A stretch of 64,000 bases of DNA from DB1 sp049323655 (GTDB lineage Bacteria > Desulfobacterota > Desulfobulbia > Desulfobulbales > SURF-16). Shown here in pieces: positions 35,039-44,121 of the stretch. Both the position numbers and the translations under genes were made by a program. The stretch covers positions 62,001 through 126,000 of the forward strand of contig JBMONO010000041.1 in NCBI GenBank assembly GCA_049323655.1, in the 5' to 3' direction. How positions within the stretch are numbered: the stretch's first letter is position 1; each line of letters opens with the position of its first letter. Below the pieces are notes generated by a model that was not told the origin of the DNA, did no database searches, and worked only from the letters and a program-made list of their open reading frames with translations.

Positions 35039-36081
35039 ATCCTGTTCCCGCCGGACAGGGAAGCGGTGTCTGCTGTTTTGCTTGCCCGGACACTCATCCT
35101 GCTCGTTTTGCCGAGGGCGGCGAGGATGGTCACCAAGGGGCCAAGCAGCAGTTTTCTGACCGGAAACGACAGAAGCAGGCGGGCCAAAAAGGATTCCCGC
35201 ATGTACTCGGCGGATTTGAGAAAATCCTTTTTCGATTTCTGGTGAACGATACGCTCCACCCGGAAACCGGTCTCTTCCAGCAGCCGGGTCAGGGTCTGCG
35301 GGGTGAAATGGCTCAGATGCTGAGGCACGTGCAGGGTATAGCATCTGTCCCGAAACAGCCGCACCTCAAGACCGGAGATGTCCGGCACGGAGAGGATGAG
35401 CTGCCCTCCGTTCTTGAGAAGGCCGTTGATCGTGACGAGCGCCTCTCTCGGATTGAAGAGATGCTCCAGCACCATGCCCATGTGGATGACATCGAAAAAA
35501 CCACCGGCATAATCGAGGGTGTCGAAAAAGCCGGTATGGACATTGTCCAGACCGAGTTGTTCCCGGGCATGGCGGGCCGCCTCTTCATTGAGTTCGACGC
35601 CGTGAACCTCCCAGCCGAGTTCCCGCATCCGGATCAGATAACCGCCCCAGGAGCAGCCGATGTCGAGCAGTCGTCCACCCGGCGTATGGCGCGGCAGATG
35701 ACTGATGAGGAGTTTGTTGAGTAACCAGGGTCGGACAAGGGTGGTCAGCGCCGCGGGGAGCTGCTCGGCAAAGGGATAACCGAATTCCCGGGCGGCAACG
35801 GCACGGAGCAGGCGGTTCTTCAGGCCGGGTCCGGTTGCCCAGCTTGTCGTGCGTTCCGGTTTCGGCGCATAGTAGCCGGCGCTGTTCGGATAAAAATAAC
35901 CGATGGTGGCGGGCGTCGGCCGCGGATTAGTGAAGATAAAACCGCAGTTCAGGCAGGAGACGATATCAAACCACTCATCCATGTCGTTGTACCGTTCCTT
36001 GACGTTGTCCAGAAAGATCTCATGGCGGTCCGCTCCGCACAGAGGGCAGGAAATTCTTTCGCGTTGATAGTGTTCTTCCAT
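35035..36081 (-). CDS. SAM-dependent methyltransferase with N-terminal zinc ribbon
   Basis: The predicted 348-residue protein has two cysteine pairs (CPLCG, about 12-16; CLNCG, about 43-47) that look like a zinc ribbon, then a class I methyltransferase domain with motif I LLDIGCSWGGYL (about 140), GVELNEEAARHA and the post-motif VIHMGMVLEHL. Proteins of this layout modify sugars or glycolipids in polysaccharide clusters. The start at 36081 is chosen because the conserved region begins there; the 135 bases of open frame above have no site. Confidence 0.8.
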   Translation of the reverse strand: MEEHYQRERISCPLCGADRHEIFLDNVKERYNDMDEWFDIVSCLNCGFIFTNPRPTPATIGYFYPNSAGYYAPKPERTTSWATGPGLKNRLLRAVAAREFGYPFAEQLPAALTTLVRPWLLNKLLISHLPRHTPGGRLLDIGCSWGGYLIRMRELGWEVHGVELNEEAARHAREQLGLDNVHTGFFDTLDYAGGFFDVIHMGMVLEHLFNPREALVTINGLLKNGGQLILSVPDISGLEVRLFRDRCYTLHVPQHLSHFTPQTLTRLLEETGFRVERIVHQKSKKDFLKSAEYMRESFLARLLLSFPVRKLLLGPLVTILAALGKTSRMSVRASKTADTASLSGGNRI

Positions 36082-36305
36082 AAAGAATCGGCGTTGTCTG
36101 CGCGAAGGTCCGCCCGCTGGCTCGGTTGGCGACGATGGGATGAAACATCCGCTGAACAGGGAAAAGATTGGGTGAATCGAGAGCGGAATATAAGGAGCGA
36201 AGTTCCCGTGTGTCAAGACAATTGTCGCAATTCTATTGACAACCTGCCATGCCTGATTGGTGCTCGCTGCGGCGCAGAGGAAGGCGGCTGTTTTGAGGAG
36301 AATGG

Positions 36306-37907
36306 TTACCGGGGCGCCTCTTTCTTCTGTTTTGCGTGACGGCTAAGGATCTTGTCGATATGCGGACGGACTTTTTTTGTTGCCAGTTTTCTGTTTAGTC
36401 TGCGTAACTCACAGTAATGGCTGAGAAATTCAGTGATGAAAAAATCGGGCAGGCCGGCCTCGATCATGTTCGCCATGAAACGGCCGAGATCCTTGCATGC
36501 CAAGCGCGGGAAAGAGGAGCGGAGGTGGCCGGCGCCATCGAGATCGATCAGCCACAATTCACCGCTGTTGGGGTCAACCAGGATGTTTGCCCATTTCGTG
36601 TCGCCATGACAGAGCCGGTGGTTGTGGAGGGTGGCGAGCAGGCGGGCGATGCGGCTGACAATCTGTTTTTCCGCCAGCCACGCCGGAAAACGATCGTCCA
36701 TGTCCCGCCTGATAAGGCCGAGGTTCGGGGCATGGCCAAGATTACGGCTGTAAAAATAGCTGACCGGGCGGTACATCCCCTTTTTTCCCAGCGCATAGCC
36801 GAACGGGGTGGCCACCGGCACGGCGAGGGCCTGAAAACGGTGGCTCATTTCCCAGAGACGCAGAACCCGATCCCTGGTAAACAGGCTTTGGAGAAAGGCG
36901 GGGAGCGTGTTGGCGGTAAACCGTTTGGCAATGACATCCTCCTCCGCGCCGGGCAGCAGCCTGACGGTGATGCGGCCGTCCTCTTTCAGGGTGGTTTTGC
37001 CCTGAGCGAACCAGCGAGCCGGATCAAGGCCCCGAGCGAGCACGCCCTCCACCGCGCTGCCGGTCAGGTAGTGACCGTGGCTGGTGTCCATGGTGAAGGC
37101 ACGGCAGGTGCGCATCTCCCATTTCATCCTGCTGTCAAGGGTGCGCAGCCTGCTGCGCAGATAGACCGTTTTCAGCAGACGGCGGCGGTTGTCGCCGGCA
37201 AAGCGGGGAAAGACGGTGGCATAGGCATGAAAGAGGCGGAGCAGATCGGTGCGGGTCAGGGTCGCGCCAGCGACAATGGCAAACTGCACCAGGTTTTTGA
37301 TGATCTGGCTGCGTGGAACATAGGGCCATTTGCGGTTGCTTTCGTTGTCGATAAGACTGAAACAAAAATCGTTTCCGACTTTTTGCACCAGCAGGTTGTT
37401 CTGGCGCAGGTCGCCATGGACGATGCCCGCCCGGTGCAGCCGGCCGATCAGTTCGCCGGCCCGGGTGAGCAGCCGACGTTTTTGCCGGATCTGCTCACGG
37501 TCCAGGGGTGGGGGAAAATACGTGCTGACATAGTGAAAAAAACCAAGCCCGGCAAACCCCTCGGAGAGGAGAAAGCTGTTGGAACGGCCCGCGCCCCAGC
37601 AGAGGATTGCCGGGGTTGGCAGCTCCGCCGAACGGAGGATTTCGGCCTGGCGGCGGGCCCGGCGGCAGCGGCTGCCGCGCAGCAGGGACTTGAGGGTTTC
37701 AAAACGGTCCCGCGGGAGAAACTCCTTGTAGTAAACCGCTGGGCCGCTCGTGCAGACCGCCACCGCGGTGTCCCGCGACGAGGGCAGCCACTGCCAGCCC
37801 TCCGGGGTTTTGCCGGTCATGAGGAGGCGGACCACCTCTTTATAGCGTTCCGCCTGCGGGCCATGAATAACCCGGAGCTGATCAATTTTTTTTTCTGCGA
37901 TGCCCAT
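36306..37907 (-). CDS. Tandem LPS-kinase (Kdo/WaaP-type) fusion protein
   Basis: The predicted 533-residue protein holds two kinase-like domains. Domain 1 (about 40-250) has catalytic loop HRAGIVHGDLRQNNLLV and a metal-site equivalent SLIDNE. Domain 2 (about 300-520) has HNHRLCHGDTKWANILVD and LWLIDLDGA. Both keep the HGD catalytic Asp and the Asn; domain 1 has DNE and domain 2 DLD at the magnesium site. Related WaaP/KdkA proteins phosphorylate heptose or Kdo in the LPS inner core. A single gene with two such domains, next to a third kinase gene, is unusual. It starts 10 bp after that gene's stop. Confidence 0.82.
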   Translation of the reverse strand: MGIAEKKIDQLRVIHGPQAERYKEVVRLLMTGKTPEGWQWLPSSRDTAVAVCTSGPAVYYKEFLPRDRFETLKSLLRGSRCRRARRQAEILRSAELPTPAILCWGAGRSNSFLLSEGFAGLGFFHYVSTYFPPPLDREQIRQKRRLLTRAGELIGRLHRAGIVHGDLRQNNLLVQKVGNDFCFSLIDNESNRKWPYVPRSQIIKNLVQFAIVAGATLTRTDLLRLFHAYATVFPRFAGDNRRRLLKTVYLRSRLRTLDSRMKWEMRTCRAFTMDTSHGHYLTGSAVEGVLARGLDPARWFAQGKTTLKEDGRITVRLLPGAEEDVIAKRFTANTLPAFLQSLFTRDRVLRLWEMSHRFQALAVPVATPFGYALGKKGMYRPVSYFYSRNLGHAPNLGLIRRDMDDRFPAWLAEKQIVSRIARLLATLHNHRLCHGDTKWANILVDPNSGELWLIDLDGAGHLRSSFPRLACKDLGRFMANMIEAGLPDFFITEFLSHYCELRRLNRKLATKKVRPHIDKILSRHAKQKKEAPR

Positions 37908-37917
37908 GAGCCGGAAC

Positions 37918-38823
37918 CTACTCCGTCATTTTCGGCGCCAGTCCCCGTTTTCTGCTGTGGCGGGCAATCTGTGCGGTTTTCCTGCGGATCAGCCAAAGCT
38001 GGCAGCGGTCGAGGGGGGAGAGGGTTTCTTTGCCCGTGTAAGCACGAAAAAGAAGCAACCGTTCGCTGGCGTTGAAAATGGAGGTGGGCAGGGTATAGTT
38101 CAGTTCCGCCAGGGCCTTAAGCGGCCAGCGCCAGGAGTTCAGACGGTTGCGGTCCACCCGCTGCAGGTCGAAGAGGGCGATGAGCGGTCGGTCGCTCTCC
38201 GGATTGTCGAGGAGGAGATGGGTGGCGTTGAAGTCTTTCTGATTCATGCCACTGTCGTGCATGCGCCGGGCATAGCGACCGATCGTCACCAGCAGGGTCG
38301 TCCGTTTGCCGGCGTTTTCCTCACCCTGCAGCCGTTCCGGTTGCCGGAGAATGATCTCCTCCAGGGCGACGAGGGGGGAAAAATCGCGGGTGAGAAGAAA
38401 GGAGTCGAGGCGGCCCGCTGAGACGACCCGGCTGCCTGCCGCCACCGGTTCGGCGCTGGCGAGTCCGGCCTGCCGGAAACGGCAGTAATGGAAAAACTCC
38501 GCCGGCCCCTCACCGCAGGGCTCGGCCTGTCGCCGCCTGCTGCGCATCATTCTGATTGGGTTCAGTTGCTGCTGATGTTTTTTGAGGAAGAGCACGATGG
38601 TGTCTGTGCCGCCGATTGCCGCCGGCACCTTGATGCGGAGCACGCTCCGTTCCCCCCTTTTTTTGACGAGGTCGCCGGGCGCGGACCAAAGGGCGCTAAA
38701 ATCGAGCAGTCCGGCGCCGGAGAGCAGGTGGCGGTAGGCATCGTTGATCAGCAGCGTTTCCGCCGACGGGCCTTGTTGACGGTGAAAGCGGATCGGGCCG
38801 CTATAGTCGGGGACAAGGGTCAT
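37918..38823 (-). CDS. LPS core kinase (Kdo/WaaP family)
   Basis: The predicted 301-residue protein has a KVPAAIGGTDTIVLFLKKH strand region with the ATP-site Lys, LLTRDFSPLVALEEI, and a catalytic loop HDSGMNQKDFNATHLLLD, where the Asp-Asn pair is kept but the usual HGD is NQKD, as in some WaaP/InaA members. LIALFDLQRV holds the metal-site Asp. It likely phosphorylates inner-core heptose or Kdo. The start at 38823 overlaps the WaaG-like stop (ATGA), so it is coupled to that gene. Confidence 0.82.
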   Translation of the reverse strand: MTLVPDYSGPIRFHRQQGPSAETLLINDAYRHLLSGAGLLDFSALWSAPGDLVKKRGERSVLRIKVPAAIGGTDTIVLFLKKHQQQLNPIRMMRSRRRQAEPCGEGPAEFFHYCRFRQAGLASAEPVAAGSRVVSAGRLDSFLLTRDFSPLVALEEIILRQPERLQGEENAGKRTTLLVTIGRYARRMHDSGMNQKDFNATHLLLDNPESDRPLIALFDLQRVDRNRLNSWRWPLKALAELNYTLPTSIFNASERLLLFRAYTGKETLSPLDRCQLWLIRRKTAQIARHSRKRGLAPKMTE

Positions 38824-39965
38824 GGGCCGCGTCGCTCCTTTTTTTTGACGGCGCAGGCCTCGATGATGTCGGCAATGACCGGAAAACGATGGTAGAGATC
38901 GGTGCGATCGGCGTAGGCAAGGGCCTGTCGTCGCCATTGGTCGCGGTCGGCGGCGCAAAGCAGCTCGCTCAACATTCGGTTCATGGTGTCCTGATTGAAG
39001 GGGGAGCTGGGGATAATGCGACCTGCCCCGGAACGTTCAACATGAACGGCATAGCCGCAGGTGGCGGTGGCCATTACCGGCACTCCCGCCACCAGGGCCT
39101 CGACAATGGCGTTGCCGGTGTTTTCCGTGCGCGAGGGCTGGAGAAGGAGATCGGCGGCGGCGAGAAAGTCGGCAATGTCCTGGCGGACGCCGAGGAAATG
39201 CACCTGGCTGCTGATCCCGCTTTTGGCGGCCAGGCGGCGGCATGATCGTTCCTCGCCCTTGCCGATGACACAGAGATGGCTCGTGCGCCGCCGCTCCGAC
39301 GGCAGGGCGGCCAAGGCACGGATGGCGCGATCGACCCCCTTGGTGTGGAAATGGGAGCCGATCATGAGCAACAGCGTATCGCCGGCAGCCAGGCCCAGCT
39401 CCTGCCTGATTCGCTCCCGGTTGGCCGGGGTGACGGCGGCGCGGATCCGTTCTCTGTCAACCCCGGGCGGCACGAGATGAAAGCGCTCCTCCGGGGTGTG
39501 ATAGACGGTCTGATAGTGGACTTTTTCCTGTGCCGAGAGCAGGATGATGTCGGTGGCCGCCTCCGGGGCAAAGATCGCCCGCTCAAAGGCGGCAAAGAGA
39601 TGATAGCGCGGCGTCAGACGCGCGAAAAGGGAACGCTGCCGATTGATACGGGCCACATAACAGACATCGGCGGCATAGTAGAGGTCAAGACCGGGCATGC
39701 GGTTGAAACCGAGAACGAGATCATGGTCACCGCCAGCCAGCCGGTTCGTTGCCTGCCTGGCAAAATATGCCGCCTGCCCGTGATTGCTCAGTCCGCGTGG
39801 GACAAGTTCATGGATCGTGATGTCCTGCGGCCGTTCTCCCTCCCATTTCATGGTGAAGACCTCCACCGAATGGCCACGGCCAAGGCATTCACGGCTGATC
39901 CTGAGAAAGTTCCGTTCCAGTCCGCCATGGGAAAAGTAATTGAATAGACAGATCGCCAGTTTCAT
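38820..39965 (-). CDS. waaG: LPS core glucosyltransferase I-like (WaaG/RfaG), GT4
   Basis: The predicted 381-residue GT-B enzyme starts MKLAICLFNYFSHGGLERNF (acceptor-side glycine motif), contains LGFNRMPGLDLYYAADVCYV, the phosphate-binding region LMIGSHFHTKGVDRAIRAL and the GT4 motif PSRTENTGNAIVEALVAGVPV with its first Glu and second Glu (E-x7-E). Order and sequence fit WaaG, which adds the first outer-core hexose to heptose II. It leads the minus-strand LPS operon. A MITE ends 11 bp upstream of the ATG, and no ribosome site remains between them, so its translation start is unusual. Confidence 0.84.
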   Translation of the reverse strand: MKLAICLFNYFSHGGLERNFLRISRECLGRGHSVEVFTMKWEGERPQDITIHELVPRGLSNHGQAAYFARQATNRLAGGDHDLVLGFNRMPGLDLYYAADVCYVARINRQRSLFARLTPRYHLFAAFERAIFAPEAATDIILLSAQEKVHYQTVYHTPEERFHLVPPGVDRERIRAAVTPANRERIRQELGLAAGDTLLLMIGSHFHTKGVDRAIRALAALPSERRRTSHLCVIGKGEERSCRRLAAKSGISSQVHFLGVRQDIADFLAAADLLLQPSRTENTGNAIVEALVAGVPVMATATCGYAVHVERSGAGRIIPSSPFNQDTMNRMLSELLCAADRDQWRRQALAYADRTDLYHRFPVIADIIEACAVKKKERRGP

Positions 39966-39976
39966 GCTTAATAAGT

Positions 39977-40100
39977 GATGCAATCGTAAAAAGTCTATTT
40001 TCACTGCAAAGCACACAGATGGCGAAGAGAAAAAATATTTAATTACAATTAGTTATCTCTGTGTGCTCTGTGGTTAATTTTCACTTTTTACGAGACCATC
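39977..40100. mobile_element. MITE-like element copy C, complete, with 7-bp target duplication
   Basis: The 124-bp element starts GATGCAATCGTAAAAAGT and ends in the inverted form (reverse complement GATGGTCTCGTAAAAAGT). The body folds back: GCACACAGATGGCGAAGAGA against TCTCTGTGTGC, with an AT-rich centre. AATAAGT flanks both sides (39970-39976 and 40101-40107), as expected for a transposition target duplication. It has no coding capacity. It sits 11 bp upstream of the waaG-like ATG. Confidence 0.85.
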
Positions 40101-40223
40101 AATAAGTGGTGAAGTGGAAAACCTCAAATATATATTCAGAACCGTCGCCAAAGGCAAGGGAAATGGCAAGGGGCCCAGGAAGCGGTCCTGAAATGGACAG
40201 GTTCCGTATTCGACGGGAAAGAG

Positions 40224-41135
40224 ATGACCAATTCAATCGGGGTGCTCATTGATTCGATACGATGTTCCGGCTGCGGAAGGTGTCTGCGGGTCTGCCCGGA
40301 CCGGGTCTTTTCCCTGCTGGAGGGGCGGGCGGTGGTCAGTGGCAGCTCGTGCATCGGCTGCGGCCACTGCGTTGCCGTCTGTCCGGAGGAGGCCATTATC
40401 GTTTCCGGCGTTGAACCTGATTTGGGTTTTACGACGTTTACGGAAAATCGCGCCTGGCTGCCCTGGGGAGAGAGCGACGTGGCGGAGCTGGTCCGCCTCA
40501 TGCGCTCACGCCGTTCCTGCCGGAATTACCAGACGCGGCCGATCCACCACGCGATGCTTCATGATCTGGTCAAGATCGGCACCACCGCCCCCTCCGGCAC
40601 CAACAGCCAGGCCTGGACCTTTACCGTGCTGGCCGCTCGCACCGAGGTCGAGGAACTTGGTAATCGGGTTGCCGCCTTTTACCGGCAGCTCAACCGGAGG
40701 GCAAAAAATCCCCTGTTGCGCCTGCTGGCCCGAGTTTTCATGAACGATGCGCTGGGCCGCTATTATCGGAGCTATTACCAGACCATTGCCGATGGTCTGC
40801 GTCTCTGGGAGGAGGAGGGCCGCGATCTCCTTTTTCACGGCGCAACCGCGGTGCTTGTCGTCGGATCACGGCCCGGCGGCAGCTGCCCGGCTGAGGATGC
40901 CCTGCTCGCCACCGCCAACATCCTGCTCGCCGCCCATGCCATGGGGCTTGGCACCTGCCTCATCGGTTTTGCCGTGGAGGCGATGCGGCGAGAGCGTTTT
41001 ATCTGCAGATCCCTCGGCATTCCGGCGGACGAGACGATTCATGCGGTCATCGCCCTGGGGTGGCCGGCGGAAACCTATCGGGAGGTGGCGGGGCGTCGGC
41101 CGCCGGTCTGCCGTTTTCTGACGCCGGTCACCTGA
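40224..41135 (+). CDS. Ferredoxin-nitroreductase fusion protein
   Basis: The predicted protein has 303 residues. The N-terminal 75 residues hold two 4Fe-4S motifs (CSGCGRCLRVCP, CIGCGHCVAVCP). A nitroreductase-type FMN domain follows: RRSCRNYQTRPI (FMN-phosphate Arg residues), TTAPSGTNSQAWTF and ANILLAAHAMGLGTCLIGF. The fused ferredoxin likely passes electrons to the flavin in place of NAD(P)H. The substrate is unknown; such proteins are common in anaerobes. The start at 40224 has GGGAAAGAG adjacent. Confidence 0.88.
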   Translation: MTNSIGVLIDSIRCSGCGRCLRVCPDRVFSLLEGRAVVSGSSCIGCGHCVAVCPEEAIIVSGVEPDLGFTTFTENRAWLPWGESDVAELVRLMRSRRSCRNYQTRPIHHAMLHDLVKIGTTAPSGTNSQAWTFTVLAARTEVEELGNRVAAFYRQLNRRAKNPLLRLLARVFMNDALGRYYRSYYQTIADGLRLWEEEGRDLLFHGATAVLVVGSRPGGSCPAEDALLATANILLAAHAMGLGTCLIGFAVEAMRRERFICRSLGIPADETIHAVIALGWPAETYREVAGRRPPVCRFLTPVT

Positions 41136-41159
41136 TCTTCTTTTCGTCCACACCCCTGC

Positions 41160-41190
41160 TTGACAGAGAAGTCCGGTCTGGTGTTACAAT
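41160..41190 (+). promoter_or_regulatory. Candidate promoter for the heptosyltransferase gene
   Basis: A perfect TTGACA (41160-41165) and TACAAT (41185-41190), 19 bp apart, lie 54 bp upstream of the ATG at 41244. Confidence 0.5.
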
Positions 41191-41243
41191 GAAATCATGG
41201 AGTTGCTTGCCCCCCACTTTGCCTCGCAAGGAGAATAATCACC

Positions 41244-42299
41244 ATGGCGGACCAGAAAACGACGATCGACAAGGTGCTTACCCTGATGCCGGATTCCCAT
41301 CTGGGCAATCTCGTCGTGGCGCTCCCCGCCATTGTCGCCGTGCGCGATCACTTTCAGGCTGCGGAGCACTATTTTGTCTTTGATGACGCCTTCCGGGAGA
41401 TCGTCGAGCCGCTGCTCGACCGCCGCCAGACCCTCTTTTATCCTCGTAAAATGGCCAACGAGGGTAGTGTCCTGGCCCGGATGTTTGTCTATTTCCGATT
41501 TCTCCTGCGGGTCAAAAAAGTTCACCCGGAGCTGACCATCGATCTCGACGGCGGCTCCACCTCGTCCATTCTCACCCAGGTGGCTCGGGCCGGCCGTTCC
41601 TTTTCCCGGGCAACCGCCGAACGGCCGGATGTCTATACGCGCACCGTCGCCCCGCCGAGCGGCAGCCATAAGTTCTTTCAGTACGCGGTGGTGGCCACTG
41701 CAGCGGGTGCCCCGGTCGATGACGGCTTTTTCCACTTTCAGGCAACCGAAGAGAAACGGCACGCTGTCCGACAGGTGCTCCATGACGTCGGCATCGATCA
41801 AGCAAGGCCGCTGGTCTGTCTGCACGTCGGCGGCGGTAGAAAACAGAAGCTCTGGCCGGTCGAGCATTTTGCCGAGCTGGCGGGCCGGCTCCTTGATCAG
41901 GGTCACCAGGTGCTCTTTTTCGGCGGGGAGCGGGAAAAGGAAAAAAACAAGACGGTGATTGCTCGTCTGTCGCGGTCTGTCGCCAACCTGGCCGGGACGT
42001 TGACTTTGGGCGAGCAGCTTGCCCTGCTCGATGAAAAGAGTATCTTTGTCGGCAGTGATAACGGCTTGATCCATCTGGCCGCCGCCGGCGGGGCCGCGGT
42101 TGTCGCCCTTTTTTCTTACGCTGACGAGAGGGAGTGGGGGCCGCGGAGCGCACGGGCCATCGTGCTGCGAGGTCAGGAGCGCTGCCCGGACTGCAACCCC
42201 AAAAAGTGTGCAGAGCCCCGCTGCATCAATACCCTCTCCGTCGATCGGGTCATGCAGACCATTGCCGCATGGCTCGTCCCGTCGTCTGCGGTGTCGTGA
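41244..42299 (+). CDS. ADP-heptose:LPS heptosyltransferase family (GT9)
   Basis: The predicted 351-residue GT-B protein has KVLTLMPDSHLGNLVVALPA at the N-terminus (the family's IGD position reads SHLGN), LTIDLDGGSTSSILTQVARA, LVCLHVGGGRKQKLWPVEHF and the donor-site motif VGSDNGLIHLAAAGGAAVVALF (family VGNDTGxxHLA). A C-terminal cysteine cluster (CPDCNPKKC-5-C) may bind zinc or an Fe-S cluster and is not part of the standard family. It probably adds heptose in the LPS inner core, in line with rfaE1 at the window start. The start follows AAGGAGAATAATCACC. Confidence 0.87.
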   Translation: MADQKTTIDKVLTLMPDSHLGNLVVALPAIVAVRDHFQAAEHYFVFDDAFREIVEPLLDRRQTLFYPRKMANEGSVLARMFVYFRFLLRVKKVHPELTIDLDGGSTSSILTQVARAGRSFSRATAERPDVYTRTVAPPSGSHKFFQYAVVATAAGAPVDDGFFHFQATEEKRHAVRQVLHDVGIDQARPLVCLHVGGGRKQKLWPVEHFAELAGRLLDQGHQVLFFGGEREKEKNKTVIARLSRSVANLAGTLTLGEQLALLDEKSIFVGSDNGLIHLAAAGGAAVVALFSYADEREWGPRSARAIVLRGQERCPDCNPKKCAEPRCINTLSVDRVMQTIAAWLVPSSAVS

Positions 42300-42553
42300 A
42301 CATGACCGGTCCCTTCTTTCGCCCCCCCTCCTCGCTTATCGGCATTGTTTTGGCGCAACCTCTGCACGCCCCCGCTATCGCGGCGGAACTGCGCCCTGTC
42401 TGTCGAATTTTTTTGTGCTTGGCCATCCAGATTCTTATTTGTCGAAAACGTGAACCGAATGCACCGGAATTTCGTTTTCAATTATAAGCAGGGCAGCTGG
42501 CGACACCCCCGATCAGACGCATTCCTTGTCAATCCTTTTTTCGGAGTAGATTG

Positions 42554-43327
42554 GTGAAAAAGACCCGTGTCATTGTCCTGTTGCTGGGGCTCGCCGTCTT
42601 TGGCTCGCCGGCCGCCGCTTTCTGCCAGTTTCTGGAGATCATTCCGTCCACCGACAGCATCGCGGCCGGGCAGGGGGCGGAGATCGGCGTTGATCTCGCC
42701 CTCAGCGCGCCCGGCGCGGAGGCCCTGCTCGATCTGGCGACGCCGGAGACGCTGTTTGTTGTTCATGGGGGCGAGAGGCGTGATCTGTCCTCTGTCCTGG
42801 CGCCGGTCCGCGGTGATGGCGGAAGACACTATCGTTTTTTGGTGCCGGTTTCAAGTCAGGCTGACCATGTCGTTGCCGTAACCGCGGCGCCGGTCTGGGA
42901 TGCGGCCCGGCAAAAGCTGATCGCCCGCTCCGCCAAGGTGGTGGTCAACGTCGCTCCGGCGGCAACCGGCTGGGATGAGCCGATCCGTTTTCCGGTGGAG
43001 ATTGATCCACTGGTTCGTCCTTACGGTCTGTGGACCGGCAACTGTTTTCGCGGCGTGGTCAAGCAGAACGGCCGCCCGCTGCCCTTTGCCGAGATCGAGG
43101 TGATGTTTCGCGGCAGCGCCGGGGATGGCAAAATATCCCGGCCGTTCCCTCCCCAGTTGCTGATCGCCGATATCAACGGCGTCTTTGTCTACGCCATGCC
43201 GCGCGCCGGCTGGTGGGGATTCGCCGCCCGGATCGAGGGCGAGATGACGGAGTATGAAGGCAGACGGGTCGAGGTGGAGCGGGTCGGCGTCATGTGGGTC
43301 CGGTGTATAGACATGGCATGGCAGTGA
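42554..43327 (+). CDS. Secreted DUF4198-like protein
   Basis: The predicted protein has about 257 residues from a GTG start (42554; GGAG at 42543 gives 7-nt spacing; a TTG three bases earlier is also possible). The signal peptide MKKTRVIVLLLGLAVFG..., cleaved near AAA-F, is followed by all-beta domains. FLEIIPSTDSIAAGQGAEI near the start and YGLWTGNCFRGVVKQNGRPL plus ADINGVFVYAMPRAGWWGFAA later match the DUF4198 pattern, in which the family is linked to periplasmic steps of Ni/Co uptake. No transporter gene is adjacent, so function is open. Confidence 0.7.
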   Translation: MKKTRVIVLLLGLAVFGSPAAAFCQFLEIIPSTDSIAAGQGAEIGVDLALSAPGAEALLDLATPETLFVVHGGERRDLSSVLAPVRGDGGRHYRFLVPVSSQADHVVAVTAAPVWDAARQKLIARSAKVVVNVAPAATGWDEPIRFPVEIDPLVRPYGLWTGNCFRGVVKQNGRPLPFAEIEVMFRGSAGDGKISRPFPPQLLIADINGVFVYAMPRAGWWGFAARIEGEMTEYEGRRVEVERVGVMWVRCIDMAWQ

Positions 43328-43444
43328 TTTTTTTTGCCTGCGTGATTCAAGTTTATTGCCACGCGTACGATACGTTGTGTATGAGACAGGAAATATTGGC
43401 GACGAAAATGACAAGATCACAAGATGAGGATGAGGAGGTAGCTT

Positions 43445-43639
43445 ATGGATATCATTGTTGGCAATACCCCCGTTGTCAGGAAAGATCCGGAAAAAAATTC
43501 CTTGCTGGAGAAGGGCGGTAAAAAAAAGGAGAGACGACGCAACCGTCAGGACCGGCGGAAAAGTGTGCGGGATGGGGTCATTGTCTCCCTGTCCGTTCCC
43601 AATGACAGGAGGAAGAGTCCCGAGCGTCGTCGGGGCTGA
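43445..43639 (+). CDS. Small basic hypothetical protein
   Basis: The predicted 64-residue protein starts MDIIVGNTPVVRKDPEKN and is very rich in Arg/Lys (KKKERRRNRQDRRKSVRDG, NDRRKSPERRRG). GAGGAGGTAGCTT gives a strong ribosome site, which is the best evidence that it is real. It has no membrane segment or known domain. The charge suggests nucleic-acid or ribosome contact, as inference only. It is convergent with the PilZ gene. Confidence 0.65.
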   Translation: MDIIVGNTPVVRKDPEKNSLLEKGGKKKERRRNRQDRRKSVRDGVIVSLSVPNDRRKSPERRRG

Positions 43640-43680
43640 TCCCTCGGCAAAGGGCGCACTGCGGTTGGTTGAGGGAAACT

Positions 43681-44040
43681 TCAGTGGATGATGGAGTCAT
43701 CCGGCAGGATGGCGATGCGATTGACCAGCAGGAGGATGTCTTTTTTGATTTTCGGCGGCACGTCGACAAATTTCACTCCCATGCCCCGATCGATTTCCGG
43801 TCCGTCCAGGTTGACCCACGCCACCTCCGCACTGACCTTGATCTCCTTTGACAGGCCGATGGCAAAATCCACCAGAACCCTTTCTCCCCTGGAAACCGGC
43901 CTCGCGGTGTTGATGAACATGCCGTCCGCCGAGATGTCGCGGGTAAAAGAGATTAGATAGTCGCCTTCATGGAGGACGGTGACGTCAAACTGGACGGGAA
44001 TGCGGGTGCTTTTCCGTTTTTCTTTTTTGTTACTTGTCAT
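43681..44040 (-). CDS. Single PilZ-domain c-di-GMP receptor
   Basis: The predicted 119-residue protein has both c-di-GMP binding motifs: RKSTRIPV (RxxxR type, about 9-16) and DISADGM (DxSxxG type, about 36-42), then AEVAWVNLDGPEIDRGMGVKFVD. Single-domain PilZ proteins act as c-di-GMP-responsive adaptors in motility or polysaccharide control. No partner is adjacent. Confidence 0.88.
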   Translation of the reverse strand: MTSNKKEKRKSTRIPVQFDVTVLHEGDYLISFTRDISADGMFINTARPVSRGERVLVDFAIGLSKEIKVSAEVAWVNLDGPEIDRGMGVKFVDVPPKIKKDILLLVNRIAILPDDSIIH

Positions 44041-44121
44041 GGCCGGGCTAAAAAAAGTTGAAGGGACAAAAGATATTCGTATTTACTACCACATCGCCGG
44101 CAAGAAGACAAAAAAATCCCT

